Shown: positions 43,395 through 53,754, counted from the first letter of the stretch. The stretch is 64,000 nucleotides of DNA from Dicyema japonicum (GCA_011109175.1 RDEW01000014.1:258042-322041); one strand, 5' to 3'. Notes: generated from the sequence alone by a model not told the origin. Made by a program: numbers and translations.

Positions 43395-43712
43395 TCTGAA
43401 GGAATAGTGGTTAGGTGTCGGGCTTAAGTGACTTAGGTTACGGGTTCGATTCTCGCTGCTGTTCATCTGGTGGAAGGTTCCACGCATCTACGATGCCAAA
43501 AGTTTGACGAGTACGCCGTCATCAGTGGATACTCACTGCGGAATTGGATTGTCTAGAAAGGACCCACTCAAGAAAAAGAAAAAAAGATGAAGATCATTCC
43601 TTGGTTCGATTAGTTAAAATTAACTGTTCTTTACTTAAATAGAGTGTGTGTCCTGCCTATGCGGAGCTATAAATATTATGGCTCTCGTGAAAAAGGCTGT
43701 TATTATTATTAT
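43395..43712 (+). repeat. tRNA-derived SINE, well preserved
   Basis: The tRNA-like head has an A box (TAGTGGTTAGGTGTCGG) and a B box (GGGTTCGATTCTC). A body (GGAAGGTTCCACGCATCTAC, TCATCAGTGGATACTCAC) and a 3' part ending TATGCGGAGCTATAAATATT and CTCTCGTGAAAAAGG, then (TTA)n, follow. It is nearly identical to the copy at 51700-52017, implying recent activity. Confidence 0.88.
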
Positions 43713-44150
43713 GTCTAAACAAATGAAATACTCTGCGAGGTTCAAACTGCAAGCTGTAAACTTTGCCGAAGAAACTAACAACTGTGCTGCCTCAAGAAAG
43801 TTTGGCGTAAATGAAAAACTAGTAAGAGATTGGAAACGCATTGCAACACAGCTAGCAGTGATGCCAAGAAACAAATGTGCTAATAGAAAAATAAACTGCC
43901 AGTAGCCAGCACTTGAACAAGAACTTGTATGCTGGGTCGAGGAGCAACGAAAGTGTGGGTTCGTCGTCACAAGAAATATGATTCGTCTGCGAGCTATAGC
44001 TTGTGCCAAACAAAGCAAGATTACCGATTTCAAAGGACTATAAGTTGATGTTCACGATTTTTAAAGAGAAATGACCTTGTGCTACGACAAAGAACTAAAC
44101 TTGCTCAGAAAATGCCTGAAGATTTAGAGGAAAAAAATTTGAAGCGATGA
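43700..44150 (+). pseudogene. pogo/CENP-B-like transposase N-terminus (Brinker-type HTH)
   Basis: MKYSARFKLQAVNFAEETNN, then CAASRKFGVNEKLVRDWKRI, is the Brinker/pogo-type helix-turn-helix. ALEQELVCWVEEQRKCGFVV and MIRLRAIA follow in another frame (second HTH). FKRNDLVLRQRTKLAQKMPE then appears near 44075-44130. The sequence stops where an LDD LINE fragment begins. No DDE domain; inactive. Confidence 0.75.
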
Positions 44151-44189
44151 ATACAAAGTTGAATTTCATGACTCGGTGTATAAGTCAAG

Positions 44190-44340
44190 GTCGATTTTTT
44201 AGAAAAATCCACGACGCACGTGAGACCCGATGGCTTCTCCAGTTGATTTCTGTTGCAATCGTGAGAGGCAACGCAACGTCGATAATGTCGACGGGGACCA
44301 CTTTGGATGGATGGCTGTGTTAATTAATTATTAATAATTT
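44190..44340 (+). mobile_element. LDD LINE 3' fragment
   Basis: Encodes LLQLISVAIVRGNATSIMST, the LDD-family C-terminal block, then an AT-rich tail. Confidence 0.65.
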
Positions 44341-44394
44341 ATCAAAAATTAATCATAATTTGTTTTTATTGCATTCTTTGGTTTGCGGTCATTT

Positions 44395-44500
44395 GCAATT
44401 CTCTTTTTACAAACAGTTAACAACTAATGGCTGCTCTCTGAATTTTCTTGACGATCTGTAAGGAAATGCGCTCAATAAGCCATCTTCTTTCTCTTTTATA
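44395..44500 (-). mobile_element. LDD LINE 3' fragment (minus), empty-site paralog
   Basis: Minus-strand ERISLQIV...IQRAAISC. It represents the uninterrupted form of the sequence that Merlin invaded at 25641-27019. Confidence 0.65.
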
Positions 44501-45130
44501 CTTTTTCCTGCTCCCGATAAGCGATCCTATTCGGTTCAGCAAGGTCAGTGACCTGCTTCCTATGAATCCTGATGTTTCCATGTCGTATGGTTAAAAATGA
44601 ACTGTCCGAGACTTCGTATTTCTTCTTTAGGGGCTCAGCCTTTTCTGACGCTGAATCTGGGTGAGTTGTTGTCATAGCAAGGTCGGAGAGAGTCGTAAAA
44701 AATATCTCTGAAATTTGATTAACTTAAATAGATCTCATTTTTGTTACACTCAATTACTATTAGTCAAATAGTCCCCGTCGACAAAATTTACGTAACCCTG
44801 TCTTTCACAATGGCCAATGGGGATCAACTTGAGAAGCCATTGGATGGTTTTTTGGTGTAGTCAGACGTCTAAGCTTCTTGAGAAAGAACCGACTTTGCGC
44901 TTATTTTTTAAGTTCTCAGTCTTATTCACGTTTAGAATTTCCAATTATAGAAGGATCAAGTTTTTTTCTTAGATTCTTTCCTTGATAACAGATTAGAGAG
45001 TATTAATGACCAAATTTCCTCTAAGTCGTGAGGTTTGCCAATAGGGCGTGATGCTAATAGGGTGTAATTAAAAAATGAAATTTGTGGTGAATAATCGACT
45101 ATAAAAGATTATATTCATTTATTTTCGGAA
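44500..45130. other. Unassigned intergenic DNA upstream of the dehydrogenase
   Basis: No gene supported. A word shared with 28970 (GTGTAGTCAGACGTC) suggests repeat debris at 44857-44871. The promoter of the dehydrogenase should lie in 44950-45131 but no element is recognisable. Confidence 0.4.
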
Positions 45131-45131
45131 A

Positions 45132-46317
45132 ATGTCGAAATCCCTTGTACAATATGGTCCTGAGGATATGAGAATGGTAATTACTTTTATTATTTTTAAG
45201 GAAACTCAAGAAATTCCGCAACTAGGAAACAGGGGTACTAAATATAAGTTATTTTAGACGTTTTAATCAAAATCCAATCTGTTGGAGTTTGCGGATCTGA
45301 TGTTACTATTTGGAAAAACGCGGGAATTGGAACTACAAAGAATGCTCGTCCTCTCAGACTCGGACACGAGCCCGCAGGAATCATTTCCGATGTTGGAAAG
45401 GACGTTACTTCACTGAAGATTGGTGAATATTAATGTTTCAATTTAGGTGACCGAGTTGCCGTTGAGCAATGATAAACTTGTAAGGAATGCAAATTTTGTG
45501 CTTCTGGAAAAGGAAACATGTGCGAAGATCACGAATATTTGGGTGTTTTCAATACTGATGGGGCACTAACCGAATACCACGTGCAGAATCAGTCTTGTTG
45601 TTACAAGTAAAATAAGTAATGATCCTTTCAGGATCCCCGATTCAATGTCCTTTGATGAAGGAGCGATGGTTCAACCGCTTTCTATCGCAGTTGGAATTTG
45701 CAAGAGAGCCAAACTTCTTTTGGTCAAAAAGTGGGTCATATAGGAGGATCAGGGATCATCGGAACATTGTGCATGATGGTTGCAAAAGCCTCTGGATGTT
45801 CGAGGGTCTGCGTTGTGGGTAATTTACCAAAATAACTTTTTAGATATTTCTAAAGATCGGATTGATACAGCAAAACAATATGGGGCAGATTGTGGAGTTG
45901 TTGTTAACGAAGGGGACACTCCAGCACAAACAACAAGTCAAATCATTGAACAGTTAGAAGGAAAAGCCGATGTTTCTTTGGATTGCTGTGGGTTCACCTC
46001 AAACATTGAGAGTGTAATGAATGTACTGCTTTGGTGTATTAGTCAAGGCAACTGTTGATGGAGGAGTCTTAGTTTTAGTTGGAATTAAGAATGGAATCGC
46101 AAATGCTACAAGCATTATATTCAAAAATTTAGACGTTAGAGGATTCTATAAGACTTACAATTGGTATCCAAGATGTTTTAATAATTTAGTTACCCCGATT
46201 CTATTTGAATTAATCAAGACTAAGAAAGTAGATGTGGCTAGTCTAATAACAAGCAGATATTACATTGATGATTACCAAAAAGCATTTGACAACATGGTCA
46301 ATGGAGAGTTGGCATGA
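45132..46317 (+). CDS. SORD: Sorbitol dehydrogenase-like zinc alcohol dehydrogenase, spliced
   Basis: NAD-dependent medium-chain dehydrogenase of the polyol pathway (sorbitol to fructose). The exons give MSKSLVQYGPED, VLIKIQSVGVCGSDVTIW (catalytic-zinc Cys), LGHEPAG (His-Glu ligands), a structural-zinc lobe ECKFCASGKGNMC, IPDSMSFDEGAMVQPLSIAV, GHIGGSGIIGTL (Rossmann glycines), VVDISKDRIDTAKQYGAD and DGGVLVLVG. Introns: 45177-45200, 45235-45257, 45423-45446, 45607-45631, 45819-45843, 46023-46047 (23-25 nt). A further GT...AG 24-mer at 45461-45484 covers two in-frame stops. Frame needs one extra G near 45722 and, for the last residues, near 46311; without the latter the stop is 46315-46317, otherwise a TAA about 20 bp downstream. 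Either a live gene with assembly indels or an early pseudogene. Confidence 0.88.
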
Positions 46318-46619
46318 AAAACATCATTTATTTCTAATCCTAATTATCACTAACAATAATTATTTATGCTTACTCTGTTAAAACTCATATTAACACTATC
46401 AAAGGAATAAGTGTCAAATATACTAGTTAAGCTACCACGTGTTGCACATGAGGCTATCATCCGATCGTTCCCACAATAACATTTGTGGATTGAATTCCGA
46501 TAACTCTTGTGAATATGAACTCTTGCCATAATGATGAGATTCTGATGGTAGAAGGATGACTCGATCTCGCCTGGAAGATCAATGATAGGAACAACTAAGG
46601 ATTTAGACAAAGATAGTTA

Positions 46620-48000
46620 GTTGGACGCCCTAGACTCACTAACAAATAAAAGACCGGTGGCCTTCAGATCCCCATCTCAATTTTCTGATGCACAATGACA
46701 GTGGAGGTTCCAGTTCTTTAAAATCTCTTCGAGGAGGATAATAGCTTGTTCTGGATGGGTGAACTTTGAATTTTCACTTAGAAGTAAACAGAGCGAGCAG
46801 AGTAGTTCTCTTTCTGGGGTGATTTTTGACGATCTTCGTGATACCAAATAAGGGCTACGACGAAGGAATCTGAGAAATTTAGTTGTGACGATAATTTTCC
46901 ATAGGTTATTGACTGAGACAAGTGATGACGATAATGGAAGGTATTGAAGATTTTCGATTCCCAATGGAGATGATTGACCGAGGATGCAAGTTTGATGTTT
47001 CTAAACCGGTTTAGTGCTGTCTTGGATCATCGAAATACTGCCGTCTCGAAGATCCTTGAGAAGACTCCCTGACCCTCATCGATACATTGAGAAATCCATC
47101 CTGGGTTTGTAATAGTTTTTCCTGATTCACTGAATCAATAGCTTTTGATATGTCAATTTCAAGGATTATCGTTGTCACTTTAAATTTTTGTGTCATAGGG
47201 AACCTCCATTTGTGACTTCATAAACATCCGAAATTGATCTACTTTTAACGGAACCCGCTATGGTATGCCGACAAGTAAAAGTCTATTTGATTTTCAATTT
47301 CATGAAGAGAGATACTGACTATCATTTAATAGTGTTTTTATCAAAATAACTGGTATGAGGTTCTCCATTTTATCCCCCTATCCCTAGGATGTAAATTTTC
47401 TGAGATTTCATACTATATAATTGATCGTGGGGTTCCCTTCTTCCCAGTGGCTACTTGGTCGAATGTTTCTTACAGAAGATATATCCGGCCACGGCGCGAA
47501 GGGCGTTCATTTTCTTGCTTGTTTTTGCAACCACGTGGGCCATGTGGGAGGAGAACGTGGGGCATTAATCGTAGATTACTCCCATTATTTCAGTGTTTTT
47601 GAGACAGGGAGGACTTCCCAAACATTTTCAGCGACGGTTTTGTGTCTAGTTGATGTCGTTAAATCCATCTGCGATAAAGTCAGTTAACTTGGTTAGATGG
47701 ATTGAGGTTGAATGTTTTGCGCGGAAGAGTTGGAAAAATTTAGATATGAATATATCTAGTTGAGATTGTATTTCTCGAAAATCTAGGATGCAGCACAGAG
47801 GAAGGAAATTGGTCGGAAAGATCCTGACTCACGCAGGTCCTTGTTAGGTTTTAGAGTCAGGATTATTGTCGATTGTTTCCAAAGCATGAGCATAAATCCC
47901 GAGTTCAGGGAGGCTTGAAAGATGTCCGTAAGTTTGGCCCAAGATTCTTTAGATCAGTGTCATCTTAACGAGGAGCGATTCTTGAATTAATTATTTTTTT
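46620..48000 (-). mobile_element. LINE remnant, reverse transcriptase (minus)
   Basis: Minus-strand pieces in order: SGFMLMLWKQSTIILTLKPN, then DLRESGSFRPISFL near 47900-47800; TTIILEIDISKAIDSVNQEK (box A) near 47190-47130. A tail with RELLCSLCLLLSENSKFTHP near 46830-46750 follows. The boxes around YADD are not readable. Frame-broken jockey-like copy. 46350-46620 is of uncertain origin. Confidence 0.6.
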
Positions 48001-48049
48001 AGATAATTTATTTTAAATAATTAAATAATATATAGCATGTAACTTTTTC

Positions 48050-48270
48050 AATGGGACCTGTTAAAAAATAAAATAATTGTGACCGGTTAAACGATCTGAA
48101 AGCTGTAAAGAAAACATTGGCATCTGGCGACGAGCTGGACACACTGAAAGATCTTGCTAAGAACAGAAAAGCCTGGAAGAACCTAACTCTTTCTCTTATA
48201 TTTTTTACTGCACATACTATGGCTTTCGTGAAATAATAATAATAAGGCTAGACTGATAATGAGCCGCAAA
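48050..48270 (+). mobile_element. LINE ORF2 C-terminal scrap joined to a tRNA-SINE tail
   Basis: The frame near 48087-48180 reads LNDLKAVKKTLASGDELDTL, then KDLAKNRKAWKNL, a LINE C-terminal helix block. From 48185 the sequence resembles the tRNA-SINE end (ATACTATGGCTTTCGTGAAAT, then (AAT)n). Confidence 0.5.
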
Positions 48271-48559
48271 AATAGATTTAACCATTAAAGCCGTTTTAAA
48301 CCGTTTGTTTGCAATGTGTGTGGATTTTTCTAAAGAAGCGATCTCACTTATTAAATACGCAAGTATCTATAATCACTAGGAAAACCTAAAGAAAAAACTG
48401 ACTAAATGATAAAAAGTAGCTACATTAATAAATATAAATCCTCATTTATTTCTTTATTTTAATTAATATAACCGATTCGCGTTCTATCCATTGTGGTCGA
48501 GACAACTGGAGGAAGAAGTGGGAAATCGCTTTGCTTCCCAAAGAAACTTGGACGCCTAG

Positions 48560-48785
48560 CTTTTCTAATAATTTCCCGTCCCTTTTTGAATTATGGTTGC
48601 CAGAGTACTATTTAAAGAAAATTTATCAAAACAACGAGAACTATGCTGTTCCTGCCTGGGGTCCCTGTTTATCAATAATAAACGTCGAAAAATACAAATG
48701 ACTCAAAACTCTGCTCTAAGAAAAATTATTGTAACCGTCCGTACGTGGAACTCTACAAGAACCAATCAAAATCAAAAATAGTTCT
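48560..48785 (+). mobile_element. LINE ORF2 C-terminal fragment
   Basis: Combines NYAVPAWGPCLSIINVEKYK with TQNSALRKIIVTVRTW in an adjacent frame, the usual jockey-type post-RT block (YAxPAW...QNxALRxI). Confidence 0.6.
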
Positions 48786-48839
48786 CGGATAAGTCAAATT
48801 TTTCTGAGTTGAATGGTGTAATTTTTAGTTAAAAAAGAG

Positions 48840-49398
48840 TATATTTTTGGAATACCAAGAACACCGTGGGTTCAAGGCCAGGTTGAGAGGTATCATTTAT
48901 ATAATAATGTCTCTTAAAAAATGGTTATCATCCGTTTCTTCTGAAGGAATTCTGGGAAAATATCAATGCAGTCTGGGAGATATTGTATTCAGTTACAATA
49001 TTACCAATCACAAGACCACCAAACATGCTCCATTCTAGATTTTTAATGGAGTGGATTATCCTCTACATATATCGGATGAACGTTTAAATAGATTACTACA
49101 GTATGAAGAAAATGAAGACTAATTATGTCAAGGGATTCTGCTCGAAGGCATACTTTGGTAGCTGCAGAAAAAAAGCGAAAGAAAAGAAGATGGAAAATAA
49201 AGAAGAATCATTGAACATAGGAAATAGATTTATTCTACGGATGGATTGTGACTACAACGAAAAAAGGTGCTTTATATGAGTACTTGGACACTACAGTTCA
49301 TCTAGTAGTGGATATACAAGGAAATGTGGTCCACATAGATGGTGGTAACTCGCAAATAATGATAGTCCACCATAGCCGTATTAAAAAATTATTGTAAA
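48840..49398 (+). pseudogene. Integrase-like C-terminal remnant (LTR-type or Ginger-type element)
   Basis: The first frame contains DIVFSYNITNHKTTKHAPF, like the F(A/S)YN...H.TT..SPF region at the end of a retroviral-type integrase core. A later frame reads KGALYEYLDTTVHLVVDIQG, then NVVHIDGG and IMIVHHSRIKKLL to a stop at 49398, resembling an integrase C-terminal domain. No LTRs or other pol domains were found, so the parent element class is uncertain. Confidence 0.55.
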
Positions 49399-49639
49399 TG
49401 ACTTTCCATTCTATAAATATTTTTTAATTTTTTTTGGCTTAATGTGGAGATTAGATTTAAATGTTAATTAGGAATGAGATTAGGTATTGATTATGGTTGA
49501 TATTAAAAATTGCTAAGGGTTGAGATCACACTTACATGGTTAAGAGATAGGTTTTATGATATTTTTAGGTAAAGGGATAAATTTTCGAATAATTGTTTAA
49601 TTAACATAAAAAATGTTTTAATTTAAAAAAAGAGGAAAA

Positions 49640-49770
49640 ATGATAGAAGAGAAAGGATCTCATTTCCTTGCAAATTGTCAGGGGATGCATTCTCAATTAT
49701 GAGGGCAGCCAGTAGTTGCTAACTGTTAGTTTTGTCTTTAATTGGCTCATAAATTTAAAAAAAAGGAAAA
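49640..49770 (+). mobile_element. LDD LINE 3' scrap
   Basis: GATGCATTCTCAATTATGAG and neighbours encode SGDAFSIMRAASSC, the LDD C-terminal block (compare RENAFSIMRAAISC at 25590). Confidence 0.5.
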
Positions 49771-49835
49771 AAGGCCAAGTATTGTAACGTTTAATTTAGT
49801 GTAACTGTAATGGCATGTGACATTACTATTAACCA

Positions 49836-51674
49836 GGGTTGTTAAAAATCATGATTTTTATGAAAATATCTGATTTTTTGATTTAAGCAAGATTTTTTTA
49901 ATTTAAATCAGATTTTTATTCGGAAACAAAGTAAAATAAAAATAATGTAAATCGTATTTATTTATTTAGAAGCTTGTAAACAAAGACAAGTTTGGCAGAT
50001 TTTTCAATTCCCAGAGTATTTAGTACATTTGAATGTAATAACCCAAAAGTCGAAAAAATTCGTTTTATTACCTGTGAATGCAACTGCTCCAAGAATTTTT
50101 TGCGGTGAAATTACTTCAGAAGGTAACTGGTAAGAGTTCGACTCCAACCAAGCTATAGGTGATACTTTGCTCAATAAATTCGGAGCGAACATGTATAGTT
50201 TGAATAAATCAGCTTTTGCTCTGAAATTAATCAAAGTCGGAAGATCATATTCTTAATGTTCAGCACAATACTCCAAGGCGAGGTCAATCTCACCAGTTGA
50301 AAGAGATCTCCCACAACGTGTTGGGTCCATTAGACTCGCAACTAAGTGGAAAGGTGTTAATTCTTGATCTGCTCGAGTTTTCACTTTTTCTAAAATAATC
50401 GTACATTCATAGTCAATATAAGTCTGTTCAAGTTCTTTCCAAATTTCTACAGAATGACTAATCGTCTTAGAATCGTTTTGAATTTTGTCAAAGCGACAGC
50501 AATTGGTTTGATCAACCGCAAATATTCTTCAACGCGTCGTTTTAGGCAAATATTTTGTACTTTGGAAGCAATCTCTGTATCAATATTCAATCTGTGTTCC
50601 TCACAAATTCTCAAAATTATAGATCAATTATCCAGATAAGATTGAGAACAGTCTGATAAAGTGTTTCAGCGAACATCAATCGGAAGAACAAGTTTTTTCC
50701 TCCAGCAGATTTGTACCATGCTGCTGGAAGATGACGTTTCGAAAGTATTTATTTATTCTTAAGATGGTTTCTTTGACGTCAGCTACTATGACATCTTTTG
50801 AGAGAAGGTTGAGATAATGTGCCGAGCAGCCACATGTATAATTTCATCGTGTGTTTGCATCAATATCCGCCTCATTTTAGTTATGTTGGCAGCATTGTCA
50901 GTTACAAGACTCCCGATTTTACATCCAAACCGTTGCTCGGCGGACTTTGCAGAGGCTAAAGCAACAGATTGAAGATACTCCGCGTTGTTGCTATATCCAG
51001 AGATGTCCACAGTGTCAATTAGATAGATTTCTCCGTCCGATGTTACAACTGACACTTAAATAACAGGTTCATTATGAATGTTACTTAACCGTCCAACATC
51101 ATAGACACTGACTTTTCCTGGAGTCTTTGCGACAGTCTTCATGTAATTGGTCGTACACATCATCGAACAACGGACCACCAATTTGATGACGAGAGTAAAC
51201 GATACCCAGAAGAAGTATTTCGACGAATTTGACAAATTCCGGATGTTCTACAGCAGCAAAAGGAGTGCTACTGGAATATATGTATCTAGCGAGTTGCACA
51301 TCAATCAAATTTTTCTTATATGACGTCGTCGCAGCAACGAAATTGATTAAAGACTGGTCCCTCATCTTGGGAGGAATTCGCTGATCAAATCACTTTCAGG
51401 TTTCGACAGATTTTCAGGATATCAATATTAGTTCAACATAACAAATGATGCTGCCTCATCCGAGATACGAGACTTTGACCTCCTTCCGCAATTACGGCAT
51501 CTGGCTCGACTCCCGCTCTTTCCAGGAATAATACGTTTATCGAAGTGAACCCACAAGGCATCACGCTTTCTTCCAGACATTAAAAAAATTTTAATGATTT
51601 TTTTGATTTTTTATAATGTAAATCATTGATTTTTTTGTTGATTAAAATCAAATGATTTAAATCTAACAACCCTG
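49836..51674 (-). mobile_element. Complete hAT DNA transposon with 8-bp target duplication
   Basis: 1839 bp bounded by CAGGGTTGTTAAAAATC on the left and its inverse (reading CAGGGTTGTTAGATTT) on the right. Identical 8-bp flanks CTATTAAC lie at 49828-49835 and 51675-51682. TIR sequence and TSD length are typical of hAT. It contains one transposase gene on the minus strand. Confidence 0.93.
49925..51580 (-). pseudogene. hAT transposase (BED finger, DUF659-like), frame-broken
   Basis: From 51580: MSGRKRDALWVHFDKRIIPG, then ARCRNCGRR (start of a BED zinc finger; the His pair is not clear), IDVQLARYIYSSSTPFAAVE, IGGPLFDDVYDQLHEDCRK, SMMLDG (first catalytic Asp region), VVTSDGEIYLIDTVDISGYS, AEQRFGCKIGSLVTDNAANI, INFRAKADLFKLYMFAPNLL and a degraded C-terminal dimerisation part. 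The order is that of ZBED/DUF659 hAT transposases. At least three frame changes and several stops; some may be sequence errors. Confidence 0.85.
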
Positions 51675-51699
51675 CTATTAACTGTCCAATTATCTGAAG

Positions 51700-52017
51700 A
51701 CCGGGTGGCATAGTGGTTAGGTGTCGGGCTAAAGTGGCTTAGGTTACGGGTTCGATTCTCGCTGCTGTTCACCTGGTGGAAGGTTCCACGCATCTACGAT
51801 GCCAAAAAAGTTTGACGAGTGACGCCGTCATCAGTGGATACTCACAGCGGAACTGGATTGTCTAGAAAGGACCCACACTCAAGAAAAAGAAAAAAAGATT
51901 GAAAATCATTCCTTGGTTCGATTAGTTAAAATTAACTGTTCTTTACTTAAATAAAGTGTGTGTCTTGCCTATGCGGAGCTATAAATATTATGGCTCTCGT
52001 GGAAAGGCTATTAAAAA
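51700..52017 (+). repeat. tRNA-derived SINE, well preserved
   Basis: GGTGGCATAGTGGTTAGGTG (A box), GGGTTCGATTCTCG (B box), same body and 3' end as the 43395 copy. Candidate target duplications AATTATCT flank it (51689-51696 and about 52018-52025). It lies only about 17 bp from the right TSD of the hAT element. Confidence 0.88.
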
Positions 52018-52202
52018 AATTATCTAGATAGTGATTAACTTTTTCTCGGTGTATTTGGGATTAATAAAATAATTGCGGTCAAGTTTTTTTTATTCTGATC
52101 GTGGAAGGAAGTGCCTTATTGGTATATTCTTAAGGCAAAATTAAAATTTCTATTTTTGGCAATACAATTAGTAATAATAACTTGTTCAGCGTAAATTTAA
52201 CG

Positions 52203-52656
52203 ATGATAAGCTGGGGATTGATCTCTGCATTAGTTTCGTTCTTTGGCATATTCAGTAAGCCATTTATGTAACCTCCTAATAGTGCCTACGATTGGAACAC
52301 TCATTTCTATTTTTGGACCTCAAGTTGATGTTGATCACTCCATTAAAATGGCACGAGCCAACTTAGAAGCTAATTACCACCCGTGTCTATATGGAACACT
52401 CATGATAAACGACAGAATGATAGACCTTGTGGCGACGGATAAGACTAGTGAAAACTGGGTTAAATATAAAAATATAAATTCACCACAAAAATTCTTCGTT
52501 GGATCTTTCGACTCCTTTGTTGGTAGTGACGGGTCAGGGATTTACATTTCAACTAACAATAAAAGCAATGAAACATCAATTTACTCTTTCAACGATGATA
52601 ATCTAATTAATGGTGTAATCGAAGACAGTGGAAGTTTTGCTTGTAAAACCAAATAA
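52203..52656 (+). CDS. Small secreted-type protein of unknown function, spliced
   Basis: Exon 1 starts at ATG 52203 and encodes MISWGLISALVSFFGIF, a plausible signal peptide or anchor. A 28-nt GT...AG intron (about 52252-52279) joins to a 124-residue open frame, MPTIGTLISIFGPQVD and onward, that is uninterrupted to TAA 52654-52656. The mature part contains YHPCLYGTLMINDRMIDLVA, DGSGIYISTNNKSNE and a final SGSFACKTK. It has two cysteines far apart and several N-x-S/T sites. No family recognised. A clean frame in this decayed neighbourhood suggests selection. Confidence 0.65.
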
Positions 52657-52835
52657 TTTTTATTTTTGTCTATTTTCTGTAATAATAAACATAACAATTA
52701 AACCCTTAATATTTCCTACTAAGAAAAGATCCCTGATAATAGTCCTTACTTTACTAATCAAGAAAAGACTCCTGGGAACATAATAAAAGTTCCAAAACAC
52801 GAATTTTCGTGGTTGGTTGGAACGGAAATTTATTT

Positions 52836-53230
52836 ATTAACCCCAGGATTATAATCTTTGGTAAGCTCAGCACAAACAGTCGCAACTAATAATCCAAGGA
52901 GAACGTCTGCTGGTGTCGACAAAATCCATCTTCCGAAAGGAAATTACAGCAGAAGGGAGATGGAGGAGTAAGTTCACCCTCTTCCATTTTCATCACATGT
53001 CCTACCGTCACGGATATTACATCATTTTTTGGCGGAAGAGTTCTCATACTGGTAATCTTCATCAGTGGAGTTGGTAAGGGAGAAGGTAGGAAGGACCCTT
53101 TCAGCTACTGTATCGTTCCAGAAGGACTCGTCTTTTCACATGTGGGACCTGTTTTACGAGAATTGACCTTGGCTGAAAACTCCATTTTTCGGATTCGAGC
53201 ATACGACTGTCAGATCCGAAGTCATCAGAC
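52836..53230 (-). repeat. Dispersed repeat family B copy
   Basis: Collinear with 7060-7400. Begins (in plus orientation) with the reverse complement of the GGGGTTAATAAATAAA tail. The right end at 53110-53150 contains CCAGAAGGACTCGTC, similar to CCAGAAGGAGTCGTC at 16099. Confidence 0.6.
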
Positions 53231-53754
53231 ATTACGTTCAACCAGTAGGCCAACAAAAATCTATTTACTGATCTAGAAATATAAGTTGAGGGATAAATTT
53301 GGGCGTCACATATTCAGAATAGTTCTCAACAAGAAAAGTTAATCTTTAATGGCGCATTCAAGGCAAGGTTAAACATCTTGATGCTATTTTCTTAAGAAAA
53401 AACATGAACATCAAATTATAACAGAAAAAAGAGGCTATACTTGCTAGAAAGGTTTTTAATTCTATTTCTGGCCCCAAACAAAGTGGGAATCTCCAATGAT
53501 CTTAGTAGTCATAAAAAATATTTATCAAAAGTTTTAACAACCGACTTATCGAAAAAAACAAAATATAGTCCCAAATTGGCCATTTTTGGTTGCTTTGAAT
53601 TTGGTGGCCAATTTGAAAAAATAAAATCAATATTTTTGAAGAAAATAAACAAAGAATTTTTAGAAAAATGCTTTAAATCAGTGGTTCTTAATTTGTTTAA
53701 GTCAGCGCCCCCTTTTGATGCAATTTTGAAGCTTCAAAATTTCGTTTGTTAAAA

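Noticed and set aside
45461-45490. The two stops taken as plain proof that the dehydrogenase is a pseudogene
   Set aside because: They sit inside a GT...AG segment of typical intron length that keeps frame if spliced, so the case is open.
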